Part shown: in pieces, positions 19,856 through 30,035 of the stretch
How positions within the stretch are numbered: position 1 is the stretch's first letter
Layout: each line of letters starts with the position of its first letter
NCBI RefSeq assembly: GCF_000003605.2
Contig: NW_003118932.1
Span: 141,460 to 174,861, forward strand
DNA from: Saccoglossus kowalevskii
Taxonomy: Eukaryota > Hemichordata > Enteropneusta > Harrimaniidae
Reading direction: 5' to 3'
Length of the DNA stretch: 33,402 nucleotides
Notes under the pieces: generated by a model
Told to the model about the DNA's origin: nothing
Database searches by the model: none
The model's input: the letters and a program-made list of their open reading frames with translations, nothing else
Made by a program: the position numbers and the translations under genes

Positions 19856-19942
19856 ATGGACAAATATACAAAAATAATTTCCTATATTCATAACTGCCTT
19901 CATTCATACCCAGAATTATCGGAAACCGAAAGACCAATTATT
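19856..19942 (+). CDS. Weak candidate first coding exon
   Basis: From ATG at 19856 the frame reads MDKYTKIISYIHNCLHSYPE and continues LSETERPII. A donor-like TTC|GTGAGT follows at 19942/19943. Without splicing the frame continues to about 20050 through A and T runs that look non-coding. The start context is ordinary. No partner exon was found downstream: the acceptor at 20027-20036 (CTCTTTGCAG) leads into a segment with no convincing continuation. No family is recognised. Confidence 0.2.
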
Positions 19943-20955
19943 CGTGAGTACACTGAAAAAAAAAACATTTTCCAGATATCTTTTTTTTTTTTTTTGGTAT
20001 TTCCGTGCTTAATGGATGAACTATTCTCTTTGCAGGAAACAATTTGGTAAAATTCCCACATTTCCATGGCAACGAGTGAAAGGTCAACCACCCTATTTTA
20101 CCAATTTGGTGTTGATAAAGGCCTGGGAAGTAATCTGTCACAGAACACACATTGCTCCCCCTCTGGTTGACATGAACACCTTAATTATTTATCGATTGTG
20201 AAATTTTGCTTTTGTTTCCCACACAGTGCTTAGATACAGTGACTGAATAATGTAATTTGAAAAAAAAATTGAGATTTATCGATGAGTTGCTTTCATGGTT
20301 TTCATGGGCAGATCAGGTGACATTCATTTATTTCAAATCTGAGCTTTGTATTATTCAGAGCTTATGCCTCACACATTGCTGAAAAGTCAAATGAAATCTC
20401 GGCTTTCTTTTCTCAAATTCATGACTATAGTCGGTATCAGTTGATAGATAGAAAAGCAAAATAGTTTTCTATATTATATTAGGATTCAGTAAACTACATA
20501 TGTATAGATAATTTAGATTGTTGTATTTGCTGTCTACTAATAAAACAATAATGGTATGACTCATTTTGCACAAAAACAAACAAACAAAAACACAATATTC
20601 CCTGGTAAGCAAAAGATGTAATTTGGATAATCATCTTTTCCGAGGTGGTCCTCGGGCATAAGTCCATCCCTTACTTCTCCAGATTTTACATGTTTCGGCC
20701 CCTGGGCTTATGACAGAGGAATTATGATATATGTTGTAGTGTTTTACTGCTTTTTAAATATTGCCCATAGCATTGATGAAGAGTATTATAAAGCAATTAC
20801 ACCTGTCCTCTTTCATGTTAAGTTAAGACTGTAATGATAAAATATCTAACCATATTAGCTACTATGTAGATGTTACCAATCATCATAACATAGTTGTTTG
20901 GTTTTCATTTTTACTTTCAAAAATGTTATGCATATATTATGTCATTTTATACTAA
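19943..20955. other. Non-coding stretch
   Basis: Contains a long T run at 19981-19995 and a small (CAAA)n cluster at 20574-20590. No supported exon. Confidence 0.4.
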
Positions 20956-21161
20956 TACTGTAAAATTATTTATATTCACTCGCATTTAATTTTGCTATTT
21001 TGAAGTTTTGAGCAAATTTGATTGCAGTTTATTGAGTTTATGAACTTCGCATGGGAAACAATGATTTTATTGTTATTTTACATATTCGCATGGATTTAAT
21101 TTAGCGAAATTTATCTGCGAATTTGAAATAAAAAATAGTGAATAATAATGCATTTATAGTA
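20956..21161. mobile_element. MITE family 1, full-length copy (206 bp)
   Basis: TA-CTGTAAAATTATTTATATT at the left and TAATGCATTTATAG-TA at the right are inverted. The inner block TTATTTTACATATTCGCATGG matches the copy at 1483-1684, so these two form a subfamily. TA flanks are present on both sides. Confidence 0.7.
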
Positions 21162-21589
21162 TCAGTTGTGATTAATTCTTATAAGTTGGGGAAATTGTTT
21201 TTTTCAGTTTATATGCAAAATATAAAATGTAAAAAAATACAAAAACTGTTGCCCGAGAGATTCAGATATTTTCCACTGTGTTGCAGATCATTTACAGTGA
21301 GAACATTTTACCTGACTCTCTTAATTTCAGTTTTGTATCTTTCTGTCAGATATACGATACTTTTAATATAATCCAATAAGTTTGGAGATGAAAATTACAC
21401 ATTAAAATCTTTTCTTGTTCAGGCTTTGATTTCATATAAGTCTTTGAAATTTGAAACTGCCTTATTATAAATAAAAGCCAAAATTGTTTTATTGCCGTAA
21501 ACGTTTTTTACTATCCTTTTAATGTGACGACTCAGATATCAGTTTTATTTAGCCAATCATGTGACTCCTACATGCACATGTATGTATGA
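21162..21589. other. Non-coding stretch
   Basis: AT-rich sequence. The open frame at 21138-21371 begins inside the MITE and has no splice support. Confidence 0.4.
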
Positions 21590-21910
21590 AGCACACAATG
21601 GGGTCTTTGGGTTTACCATGGCTGTCTGTGTGTGTGTCTGTGCATGTCTGTTCCACTGATATCTTATCCATTCAAACAAGAGCCCTGATTAGTTCAGGGT
21701 TGAAATCTATGCAAAATAAATTATCTAATTTACATAGATTAATCAATATTTAGCTGTTTCACTGATATCACAAGTACCACTCATTGGATTTCAATGGAAA
21801 TTGGTACATATGTGCTTTTGGTGATAGAGGTGCGTGTATGGTTAATGTAGGGTTAAAATTCATGCATATTAGTGACCTAATTTGCATAATTTAGTCAATT
21901 TTCTGGTATC
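21590..21910. repeat. Interspersed-type repeat with internal duplication
   Basis: 'TTCCACTGATATCTTATCCATT' near 21650 and 'TTTCACTGATATCACAAGTACC' near 21758 begin two related segments. Each runs through a GGGTTGAAATCTATGCA- or GGGTTAAAATTCATGCA-type phrase. Tandem duplication within an older dispersed element is the simplest reading. A GT-rich run precedes it (about 21627-21640). Confidence 0.4.
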
Positions 21911-23119
21911 AATAACAATTCCATCAGATTTGAAATAATGTAGGCTCTTAATATATATGGATAATAACTTGGTCGCGTACAAAATTACTGGTAGCCGGAA
22001 AACCTCTAATTGGCTGTTTATGAAAACAAAATGCGGAAGTTTCTACTATGTTTGCACTTAATTTTAAATTGCTATTCATACGTCTTCCATACCACCAGAC
22101 ACAGGAGTTATTTTTAAGTTTTCTTTGATTATAAGTTGTTCCTGTCTGCGGGACTTTTACCCTAATACTGTTAGCCCATGCTCTGAAGGTTATATACCAC
22201 CCACAATGCTTTGCCTGACTCAGTTTTCAGCTTCATTTCCGTATTGCAGTTCATTCTGCATTGAATGAAATCTTTGATTTAATTGCGCTCCTGCCTGTTT
22301 GAGTAAATCCCCTTGGGGCATTCCCATCAATAAACGATTTTGCTACAAAAAATTACATTTTTCAAAATGTATGTTCTCTGTACAAAATGGGGGAAATTGG
22401 AGAAAAAGAAATAATAGCACTATGAAAACAGAGGTAATTTCCGTAGGTGGTAAAAGGTATAAATATAGATACATATAGAAATGTAATACCGTAAATGGAG
22501 TGGTTTCTACTAATTTTTTTCAAACCTGAAATATTCTGAGCAGTATCGCTATAGATGTTAGCTGACTGTAGAAACAAGTCATTTAACAAATTATATAATT
22601 CCTAAAAATCAAAACATCTGTAAAAAAGTGCTACATTGTGCATGTATATACAGTTGTGAAAATCTGCACTCTGTTTAAGTAAGATGTTTAAATAGTGATA
22701 TTTTACCCTACTCTTCTTCATTTTAAAATTTTCAGGATATTATGGTGATTTTTTCTCAAATTTGGATTTCTATTTTAATACTGTTCAGCCTCCCTTTGGT
22801 ACATGTATAAGGAATACAAAGCGCCCTCTTTGGTTGATTCTTGTAATGCACTGTACCATATGTATTCTAATTTACATCAATGTTCCAATATTTCCGTACC
22901 TTAATTGGAATAAAATTTTGTTCATAGTCACTGACGCTTAGTGTTCTCTGTTTATGCTGAATTCTGTGTGGCTAGTATGAATGGGTGCACTCTGTCATTG
23001 GTTTGGCATCACCGTGAAAAATGTTAAACTAGTCTTCCATGCTCTTTATCTTTCAAGAACAGTAATCACCATTTGTAACACTTTCTCAGAATCCAGTTCC
23101 CTTCATGTAAAATGACACC
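21911..23119. other. Non-coding stretch
   Basis: No exon, TIR element or array is supported. Contains a minus-strand CTCF-like core at 22821-22829. The minus-strand frame at 22362-22589 is hydrophobic but shows no family pattern. Confidence 0.4.
22821..22829 (-). promoter_or_regulatory. CTCF-like core, minus strand
   Basis: GCGCCCTCT reads AGAGGGCGC on the minus strand, and the surrounding minus-strand sequence is CCAAAGAGGGCGC. It is oriented towards the plus-strand cores at 5094 and 6294. Motif-only evidence. Confidence 0.25.
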
Positions 23120-24110
23120 AGTTGAAAATGCATTGGAATGTGTTCCATTCATTAATATTCACACCCAGTCGCCATCGAAGACATCTTTCACAATTTAAAG
23201 TAATTGCATTTCCACAATTAGATTTTGTTCGGAACATTGAAACACGTAAACCTGATCAAAGCAGGTAATGCATCATTATTAAGAACTGATTTGTAGTCTG
23301 CAACGAAAATGCATGGTTGACACATATTGAACAGTGTAGTGGACAGGTTACATGTATGAAATCATTGCAGTCCACTCTCAAGATATGAACAAAAAATGAA
23401 CTGAGCACAAAATGTTTTACCCTTGTCTAAATGTTTCATTCACAAAGCTAATAATTGTTTCTGATCTTGCGATATTACAAAAAATGTTGTCTTGACTTTA
23501 TTTTTTCTAACTTTATTTTTTTAATTCTTGGTAAAACCCTTTTTCCCTCCATTTTTATAAAATGCGTAACATTTCTACTGACCAGAAACAAACATTTTTC
23601 AATATTTTATTCAAAACTAATTTTTAATGTTTTGTAAATATTAATGATCACATAAAATTCAAATTATTCCAGAGAATTTCAAAAACCAGAAAAGAACGGA
23701 CAAAAATACTGCTGATTCATCCTTGGGTGTTAAAACGACTGAAGGAGGTGAAATGAATTCTCCATAGAACCACAGCTAATCAAGGTCATATTTGAAAAAG
23801 CCTCAGAAATAATTCTGTTTTATCAAGAAGCTGTCGGCTGACAAAAGCAATTACCCGGCCTTGCAAATGGACTTGTCATTTATCACATTATGCTAGGGTT
23901 TTTTTGTTATCGCATCCATAAATGCACTTAAATTTTTTTCCAATTATAAATATGAAAAATGTTTCGTGTCTATTAGAATCATTTATTTGAACCGCAAACC
24001 GGTTTGCGTCTCTCTGAGGATGTGACAAAAGATAAAAAAAAAATTGAAGTTTGAGTTAATGGCTTTGATGCATAATGTAAACATGACTTGAAGCCTGGGT
24101 GAAATCAATG
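23120..24110. other. Long non-repetitive block, candidate enhancer region
   Basis: More complex than average sequence. It includes 'CATTGGAATGTG' (TEAD-like GGAATG), 'TTCATTAATATTCAC', 'AAAGTAATTGCATTTCC' and the 16-bp palindrome at 23993-24008. No coding frame is convincing; 23455-23637 is T-rich chance sequence. The interpretation as cis-regulatory DNA is inference from motif texture. Confidence 0.25.
23993..24008. promoter_or_regulatory. Perfect palindrome with Grainyhead-type core
   Basis: CGCAAACCGGTTTGCG is a perfect 16-bp palindrome centred on AACCGGTT, the consensus recognised by Grainyhead/CP2-family factors as dimers. A perfect 16-bp palindrome this GC-rich is unlikely by chance in DNA of this composition. 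Confidence 0.45.
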
Positions 24111-24457
24111 ACTTAAGGTTATATCTTTTTGGAAAAAAAAAGGGCAACTGTTTTTCAAAGTTTCTGTGTAATTCAAAGTTTTGTGCGGTACATGTATCTA
24201 TGAGGGGTTAGTTGTACTAGGAATCTATTTTTAGAGTACATGTATCTGTGTATTTACAATTCTTCTATGTCATTCTGCCTATCTAGACAATGTTCTATGA
24301 TGATATAGTATAGTCAGGCCATAACCTGACCATAAACTTTTAAGCTGGCTATCACCTGGTTTACCTTTTTGATAGTATCATTGTCATCAATACTAGGGGG
24401 TTAGTTTAAAATTTGTGGTGTTTGCTTATGATACTAATATGATACATATAGGTGGAT
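24111..24457. other. Non-coding stretch
   Basis: Contains two GTACATGTATCT phrases (about 24188 and 24237) and a short hairpin GTCAGG/CCTGAC near 24314-24331. No gene is seen. Confidence 0.4.
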
Positions 24458-24650
24458 TACTGTAAAATCTGTATTAGAAGCTGCAGCTTCTATTAAAATG
24501 ATACAATGCAATGGAAGGGATGCAGCTTCTATTAAAGCATCTACAAGTATGAGAAATGGTGAATGTTTAGTTCTCAGATGTTCAAAAAGAATGGGTGTGA
24601 CTTACATTTTGTATATGAGGGATGTGGCTTCTAATAAAGATTTTACGGTA
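24458..24650 (+). mobile_element. MITE family 2, full-length copy (193 bp)
   Basis: TA-CTGTAAAATCTGTATTAGAAG at the left and CTTCTAATAAAGATTTTACGG-TA at the right form a TIR of about 20 bp. The inner 'GCAGCTTCTATTAAA' is duplicated within the left half. It aligns along its length with the reverse complement of 31913-32086. The first eight bases are those of family 1, suggesting the same transposase. No coding capacity. Confidence 0.8.
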
Positions 24651-24835
24651 CTTAAGGGGTTAGCATACGTTTAATGTTTGGTTTTTTTCAATATTTTTTT
24701 TTAATTTAATATTATTTAGATACAAACATGTATGTTACAGTTTAGCTTTAAGCAAAGACAATATAAAATACATTTTTTTAGTGTCTTTTTAAGCCAGCTT
24801 TAAGCTAGCTAATTGTTAAGATATGCTTGGACCAT

Positions 24836-24847
24836 ACTGTAGTAGCT

Positions 24848-24880
<33 letters not shown>

Positions 24881-24937
24881 ATAAATATTTTTTTATTACC
24901 CATAACAAAAAAAATTACAGGACTGTAGTAGCTCCTT
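24836..24937 (-). mobile_element. Ultra-short retrocopy with poly(A) tail and 16-bp target duplication
   Basis: ACTGTAGTAGCTCCTT occurs at 24836-24851 and again at 24922-24937. Between them, read on the minus strand, lie about 42 bases of unique sequence containing AATAAA, then an A run of about 28. The order (target duplication, 5'-truncated body, poly(A) signal, poly(A), target duplication) is that of target-primed reverse transcription by LINE-type machinery. The source could be a LINE 3' end or any mRNA 3' UTR; the body is too short to tell. Confidence 0.85.
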
Positions 24938-25331
24938 ATAAAACTTGATAGCTTGTTTTTCAGTTTGACTAATCGTGAACATTCTTTTAATAAAATTGTT
25001 CTTGATTGTACTTCAAATCATCGTTGAATTTCCTTCTCAGTGTCTCTGTGACTAAACTCATCTCTTGTCATAAGGAACCCAGTTAAATGGTCATAGCTGT
25101 TTCTAGAAGAAAAGGTTTATAATAATTGTATCCATGGCAACAGTTAAAATCAGTATGAAAAGCAAGAATAGCAGCATTTTGCTTATTGTTGATGCAGATG
25201 CTAGAAACTTAATCAAATTCAGATAAAAATGGTGGTCATATTAAAAATGAATATTATTACATAAATTTGACTTTCTGCAAAAAGTAGTATCTCCATCCCA
25301 TGTCATCCAGGTAGAAAACCTGTCTCTATTA
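24938..25331. other. Non-coding stretch
   Basis: No exon or repeat is supported. Confidence 0.4.
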
Positions 25332-25480
25332 CTGTAAATTACTGTAAATTACTTTCACTGAAGTGATTCATCAGTGGAATATATTTCCATTGAAAATACA
25401 TTTTTCCTGTATTTTACATTCAACTTCATCAAAAATCAGTGTAAATAAAATTGAGTGAAAATTATTTCCAGCAAAAAAAT
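25332..25480 (-). mobile_element. MITE family 1, degenerate copy lacking a clear right end
   Basis: TACTGTAAAT is duplicated at the left edge. 'ATTTTACATTCAACTTCATC' and 'AAAAATCAGTGTAAATAAAA' align with the middle of 30907-31109. The sequence ends near ATTTCCAGC, about 25 bp short of a terminal ACAGTA. Confidence 0.55.
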
Positions 25481-25532
25481 GACTTTGACTTTGAATTTGA
25501 ATTTATATCCAATTATTAAACATATTCAGTGT

Positions 25533-25712
25533 GATGGCCGCAAGGACTGCCCTCAAAATAACCTTTCAAACCTTTCCTGGGACATAACTCATACGAACAT
25601 TCTATCTCTCGGTGTCATCATGGCATTTATCATCTTTACACGTGTGTCAACAGTCGTTGATATTCACGCCTTGTCATGGACAATATGTATTCTTCACAGC
25701 TCTATGTGTTAG
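25533..25712 (+). CDS. Weak candidate exon, CDGRKDC motif and hydrophobic segment
   Basis: An open frame with higher GC than its surroundings reads CDGRKDCPQNNLSNLSW soon after an AG (ATATTCAG, ending 25532). About 30 residues on comes a hydrophobic run, SLGVIMAFIIFTRVSTVV, and a stop follows SSMC. 'CDGRKDC' resembles the end of an LDL-receptor class A repeat, but the following acidic D-G-S-D-E and the last cysteine are missing, and the acceptor lacks a pyrimidine tract. It may be a relic, a diverged exon or chance. Confidence 0.18.
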   Translation, partial: DGRKDCPQNNLSNLSWDITHTNILSLGVIMAFIIFTRVSTVVDIHALSWTICILHSSMC

Positions 25713-26340
25713 CTATATCTTTGCATTTGGAAACATCCTCATCTTACTCAGATTACTTTAAATATCATGGCTTTAGAACATATGCTAAAATATACCTTAC
25801 ATGTATATATGACTACTGTCTATTCTTGTTTGATAACCAATACATGTACCATATTTTCTCTATTAGTAGCGCATCTACATTTAAAATTAGAATAGAAAAT
25901 TTTGTTATGTACAATTAATATAATGTGTCTGAAATCAATGTGGTTGTAGGGATAGCCGCAATCTATTTATGAATGTCTATGGTCGACTAATGCAAATCAT
26001 TCAGTCATGAATTAGTTAACCATTCAATAGTTTTATTTTGGACACCAAGAGATAATAAATTGGCGGCACAATGCGAAAGTAACAGATCGTAACAACAGCA
26101 AAATTTGAGCGGTAGACCGTGCGATTGGCTGAACGCTTTACAATGTATCTATATAACAATGATGTATGTAATCTTATTATTTATAACATAAACAAAGACT
26201 TGTGGGTTCTAACAATAGTGGTGTACCACTCGCTCCTCTAATGCCTACATGTAGGTACATTGCTAGTAATATCTCAATACCGATTCAGGTTTATGCAAAT
26301 GTCACATACTATCAATCAGTAGTCTTGTGAAAATAATATA
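25713..26340. other. Non-coding stretch
   Basis: Contains the TACATGTACCATATTT phrase also found near 17806. No gene is supported. Confidence 0.4.
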
Positions 26341-26540
26341 CTAACGTTCAGTTAAAAACAATTTAAATGTTGCCCACTTGCAGGTATTCCCTATTATTAG
26401 GGGGTGGGCATCAACAAACATTCCATGTTGCTTTGCCTTGCACCAATGACTGTTCAATGTATTTCTATGGGATTCATGTAAGCTGCTTTGAAACGCCGGT
26501 CGAAGAGCTGGTGAAAAAGCTATAATGTTGAAAAAAATGC
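26341..26540 (-). pseudogene. Possible tyrosine-recombinase N-terminal fragment (DIRS/Ngaro-like)
   Basis: The minus strand is open for about 66 codons and reads SPALRPAFQSSLHESHRNTL, then NSHWCKAKQ, then DAHPLIIGNTCKWATFKLFL and T-E-R. The layout (S-T/H-R-x-T-x-x-S-x-W-x-x-x-x-x-W/H, then a 'P-L-I' step and an A-T-F-x-L-F-L helix) resembles the SAM-like core-binding domain at the start of phage-type integrases encoded by DIRS and Ngaro elements. Both ends are lost and no catalytic R-H-R-Y region is visible. The call is tentative; the RNase H-like fragment at 29928-30014 on the same strand gives it support. Confidence 0.35.
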
Positions 26541-28170
26541 ACAAACTCTACTTTTGAGGCATTCTTGAACAACCAAATCTACACGTATATACATACATGT
26601 ACATGTATACCAACTTTATATTGTACATGCATGGGGTAATCCTGACAGGAGAGACTCAACTATCTCAAAGGAGTTTACTGGTACTTAGAGTGTTCAACTG
26701 CTGTTTTCACCAGTGATGGTTGTCAGGTGATGAAAATGCCTGGATATTTGTTTCCAATAATAACCACGGGCACAAATATAATTGACAGTGCTCATGTTTA
26801 AAGTGTTCCTATTTAACCAATCAAATTAACTGTCAATAGCTAAACACAATGAGATATTACTAACATTATAGCTAGGCTTCAGTGCAGTGATGTAGTGATT
26901 GGAACACCAGATACTTTCTCAGCTAAGGCACGTCTAAGGGCATGTGTGTACTATATACGGTACGGTACATTAAAGTAGAGCGAACCAAGCGTTATTAAAT
27001 TGTCATGGTAATTGAGACTACAAAACTGACAAAAATTGAAACCGTTAATGTCTTTATTCGAATAGATTACGTGGTTTCGTGCAAACAAATCTAGTACAAT
27101 CTTTATTGTAAATGTCACGTAAGGTGCTCTTGCCCTGACGTAACCATGACAACCATGAGTGAATTCTGCATCACTTACTTTCTCTCACAAAAAACTTGTT
27201 ACTTGTCTTGTATCGTTTCTTTGATGTGTATTTATTCAGAGGGCGGATAATAGTCAAGGGTTTGCAACCTGGGTGACATGCGTTAAAGATCTCGCCATTT
27301 ACTATAAATCAAAAGATAACCATAAATTTCACGTTGTTATGAAAGTTGATGTATACTTTTAAAAAAGATCTGCAATCTCAATTTTCTTATTAATTATGTC
27401 CATTTGGTCCAAAATTAACAAAAAATAGAGAAAATTTGAGAAATGTGACAAAGATTTTGGCGTGAACAATTATGGTATCAGAGCTTGCATCAAAGCAAAG
27501 TTCAACTTCTATGGCATTCAAAAGATTTAGTATACTCAGAAGCCATCATTATTATTCAGAAAAACACTATATTTGATGTAATTTCACAATAAATTGAAAA
27601 AAAAGAATCCCAATATCAGATAAAGAAAAACTACAACTCTGTTAATTGGATGCTATATACAGTATAATGAAAATAAACATATATTATAGTGATAAGTAAC
27701 AGTATAATAGACGAGAGAACGCAATCGGAAACCAATTACCAGTGACAATCTGAAAGCAAAGAAGCTAAAATTAAGTTTGAAATAAAAAAAAAAACATGAA
27801 AGAAACACAGCTTGCTTTGTAGTAAGTATAATGAATGTAAAATATCAATGGCCATTTGTAGTGAGAAAAAAAAACGATATATTGCAATTCAGTGAATGAG
27901 CGTGGGGGTTTATAAACGTTAAATTGTAGCTATATAGATCTGCGTGTGTACGCTGTCGCCATGTATTGAGTGGTGAGTGTGCGTGATGTCTTTTATAATC
28001 AGTATTTGATTGGCTGAGCTAAACAATTTATCTGTGTTACTGATATTGTCATGGTGATGTATGACTTTGTAAATTGGTCCAAGCTAAGTTATTTAACGTC
28101 TTCATAAGTGCATATTAATCTGGTTTTAATCTTAATCTTTTGATCTTTCAGTTCATCCTGCTGGTAAAAA
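26541..28170. other. Non-coding stretch between retroelement fragments
   Basis: No further retroelement motif could be read on the minus strand. Contains ACATGTACATGT near 26597, the palindrome-rich 'TATATACGGTACGGTAC' at about 26951, and CCAAT-type 'GATTGGCTGAGC' near 28008. No exon is supported. Confidence 0.4.
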
Positions 28171-29226
28171 TAGCCTACAATATTGAGTTTATTGGCTGAT
28201 TGAAGTCATGTGACAGCTTGTTTCTAAATTACTGTAAAATGACTAATTTACACTGAGTTTAAATTTCGCTGATTTACCATTTCAGGCATAGTTAGTGGGT
28301 TTTATATTCACAGTTTTATTATTTAGATAATGTGTTCTATGCTAAGTTTTACATATTAACTGAGTTTTAATTTAGCGCATTTTCCAGTCAGCGAAATAAG
28401 CAAAATTAAAACTCAGTGAACAATTAATCCTTTTACAGTAGCCTACAATATTGAGTTATGTTCTTATTGGCTGATGGAAGTCATGTGACATTATGTTTCT
28501 AAATTAGCCTACAATATTAAATTATGTTCTTATTGGCTAATGGAAGTCATGTGACAGGTTGTTTCTAAATTAGCCTACAATATTGAATTATGTTCTTATT
28601 GGCTGATGGAAGTCATGTGACATGTTGTTTTTAAATTAGCCTACAATATTGAATTATGTTCTTATTGGCTGATGGAAGTCATGTGACATGTTGTTTCTAA
28701 ATTAGCCTACAATATTGAATTATGTTCTTATTGGCTGATGGAAGTCTTGTGACAGGTTGTTTCTAAATAGCCTACATTATTGAATTATGTTCTTATTGGC
28801 TAATGGAAGTCATGTGACAGGTTGTTTCTAAATTAGCCTACGATATTGAATTATGTTCTTATTGGCTGATGGAAGTCATGTGACAGGTTGTTTCTAAATA
28901 GCATACAATATTGAATTATGTTCTTATTGGATGATGGAAGTCATGTGACAGGTTGTTTCTAAATAGCCTACAATATTGAATTATGTTCTTATTGGCTGAT
29001 GGAAGTCATGCGACAGTTTGTTTCTAAATAGCCTACAATATTGAATTATGTTCTTATTGGCTAATGGAAGCCATGTGACAGGCTGTTTCTAAATTAGCCT
29101 ACAATATTGAATTATGTTCTTATTGGCTAATGGAAGTCATGTGACAGGTTGTTTCTAAATAGCCTACAATATTAAATTATGTTCTTATTGGCTGATGGAA
29201 GTCATGTGATAGGTTGTTTCTAACTA
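28171..29226 (+). repeat. Minisatellite 2: 13 units of 65-66 bp, interrupted by a MITE
   Basis: Units start at 28171, 28439, 28505, 28571, 28637, 28703, 28768, 28834, 28899, 28964, 29029, 29095 and 29160. Consensus phrases are TAGCCTACAATATTGAATTA, TTCTTATTGGCTGATGGAAG and TCATGTGACAGGTTGTTTCT. Units 3-13 are nearly identical. Unit 1, cut off by the MITE at 28230-28440, lacks 8 bp (ATGTTCTT-type) and is more diverged. Each unit carries ATTGG (reverse CCAAT) and CATGTGAC. Confidence 0.95.
28230..28440. mobile_element. MITE family 1 copy inserted in minisatellite 2 (211 bp)
   Basis: TA-CTGTAAAATGACTAATTTA at the left pairs with TTAATCCTTTTACAG-TA at the right. The inverted repeats extend inward through CACTGAGTTTAAATTTCGCT and the AAAATTAAAACTCAGTG counterpart. 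It splits unit 1 from unit 2 at AAAT-TA-GCCTAC. The other units show this junction with a single TA, so insertion duplicated TA exactly. Confidence 0.92.
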
Positions 29227-29927
29227 TTAACCAATGAGAGGTGCCTAAGATACTATTTCTGAAGTGGCAGATTTGTAGATCTTGGTGAGATAACATTTTC
29301 TCTCAGATTTTGTTATGTTGTTTGTTGACAAATCATATCTTGGTCACATGATTATTTAAGACAGAGTTTCACCAATTTGTTATTAGGCCAAACAAAACAT
29401 TATTTTTTGGAAAGCGTGCATGTCAAAAGTTTGAAACAGGTAACAATGGTAAGAGAATGCATTATTTTTTTTGTGAATGTGTGGATTGACTTTCTCAACA
29501 TTTTATACAAAAAAATAAATAACGTGTAGAAGAGATTACTCTATTCGCAATAACTCTGACAGCTTACCGGTAGCCTGTTTCAACTTCTCTAATTAATAAA
29601 TTCAACTTTTCAAGTGGACTATCATCAGTAAATTTTAAAGCAATAGGAAAACACATTGAGAGGTACAAATGTAACACCAGCTAGGTACATAAGGACAGTG
29701 GCGGCACTCCAATTCAAATGTTCATAGCAATGCATTCTGAAATGAGTCAGATTAGATGTTGTGGCCACCACATTGTAAATTTAATGTACCGAGCAAGACC
29801 ACTACTGTATGCCTGCCTGGTAGACTTGGCTAAAACTGAGCTCCATATTCACTTCTACAATGTAAAAATGGATTACATTGTAAAATGGTAGACATAGAGT
29901 TCTGTGCAGCTGTGATTCTGTTGTATT
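29227..29927. other. Non-coding stretch
   Basis: The minus-strand frame of the RNase H-like fragment continues open to about 29802 but loses family resemblance after about 29920. No other feature is supported. Confidence 0.4.
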
Positions 29928-30014
29928 AAGTTGACAAAATTCCTGCAATTGAAAGCGAGATAATGAGACTGCAGTGTTGTTATGGAAACCAGGGACATGT
30001 GCAAAAACAACAAA
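29928..30014 (-). pseudogene. RNase H-like fragment of a DIRS/Ngaro-type retrotransposon
   Basis: The minus strand reads FVVFAHVPGFHNNTA, then V-S-L-S-R-F-Q-L-Q-E-F-C-Q-L. The pattern (A-x)-H-V-P-G-x-x-N-x-x-A-D-x-L-S-R followed at once by F-Q-x-x-x-F-x-x-L marks the end of the RNase H domain in tyrosine-recombinase retrotransposons of the DIRS/Ngaro type. The shorter H-x-P-G...A-D-x-L-S-R also occurs in Ty3/gypsy. Here the conserved Asp of 'AD' is Val, and the frame meets stops upstream, so it is a dead relic. The open stretch spans 29802-30035, but only this core is recognisable. Confidence 0.6.
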
Positions 30015-30035
30015 ATTACATTGCATAGTGGTCAT

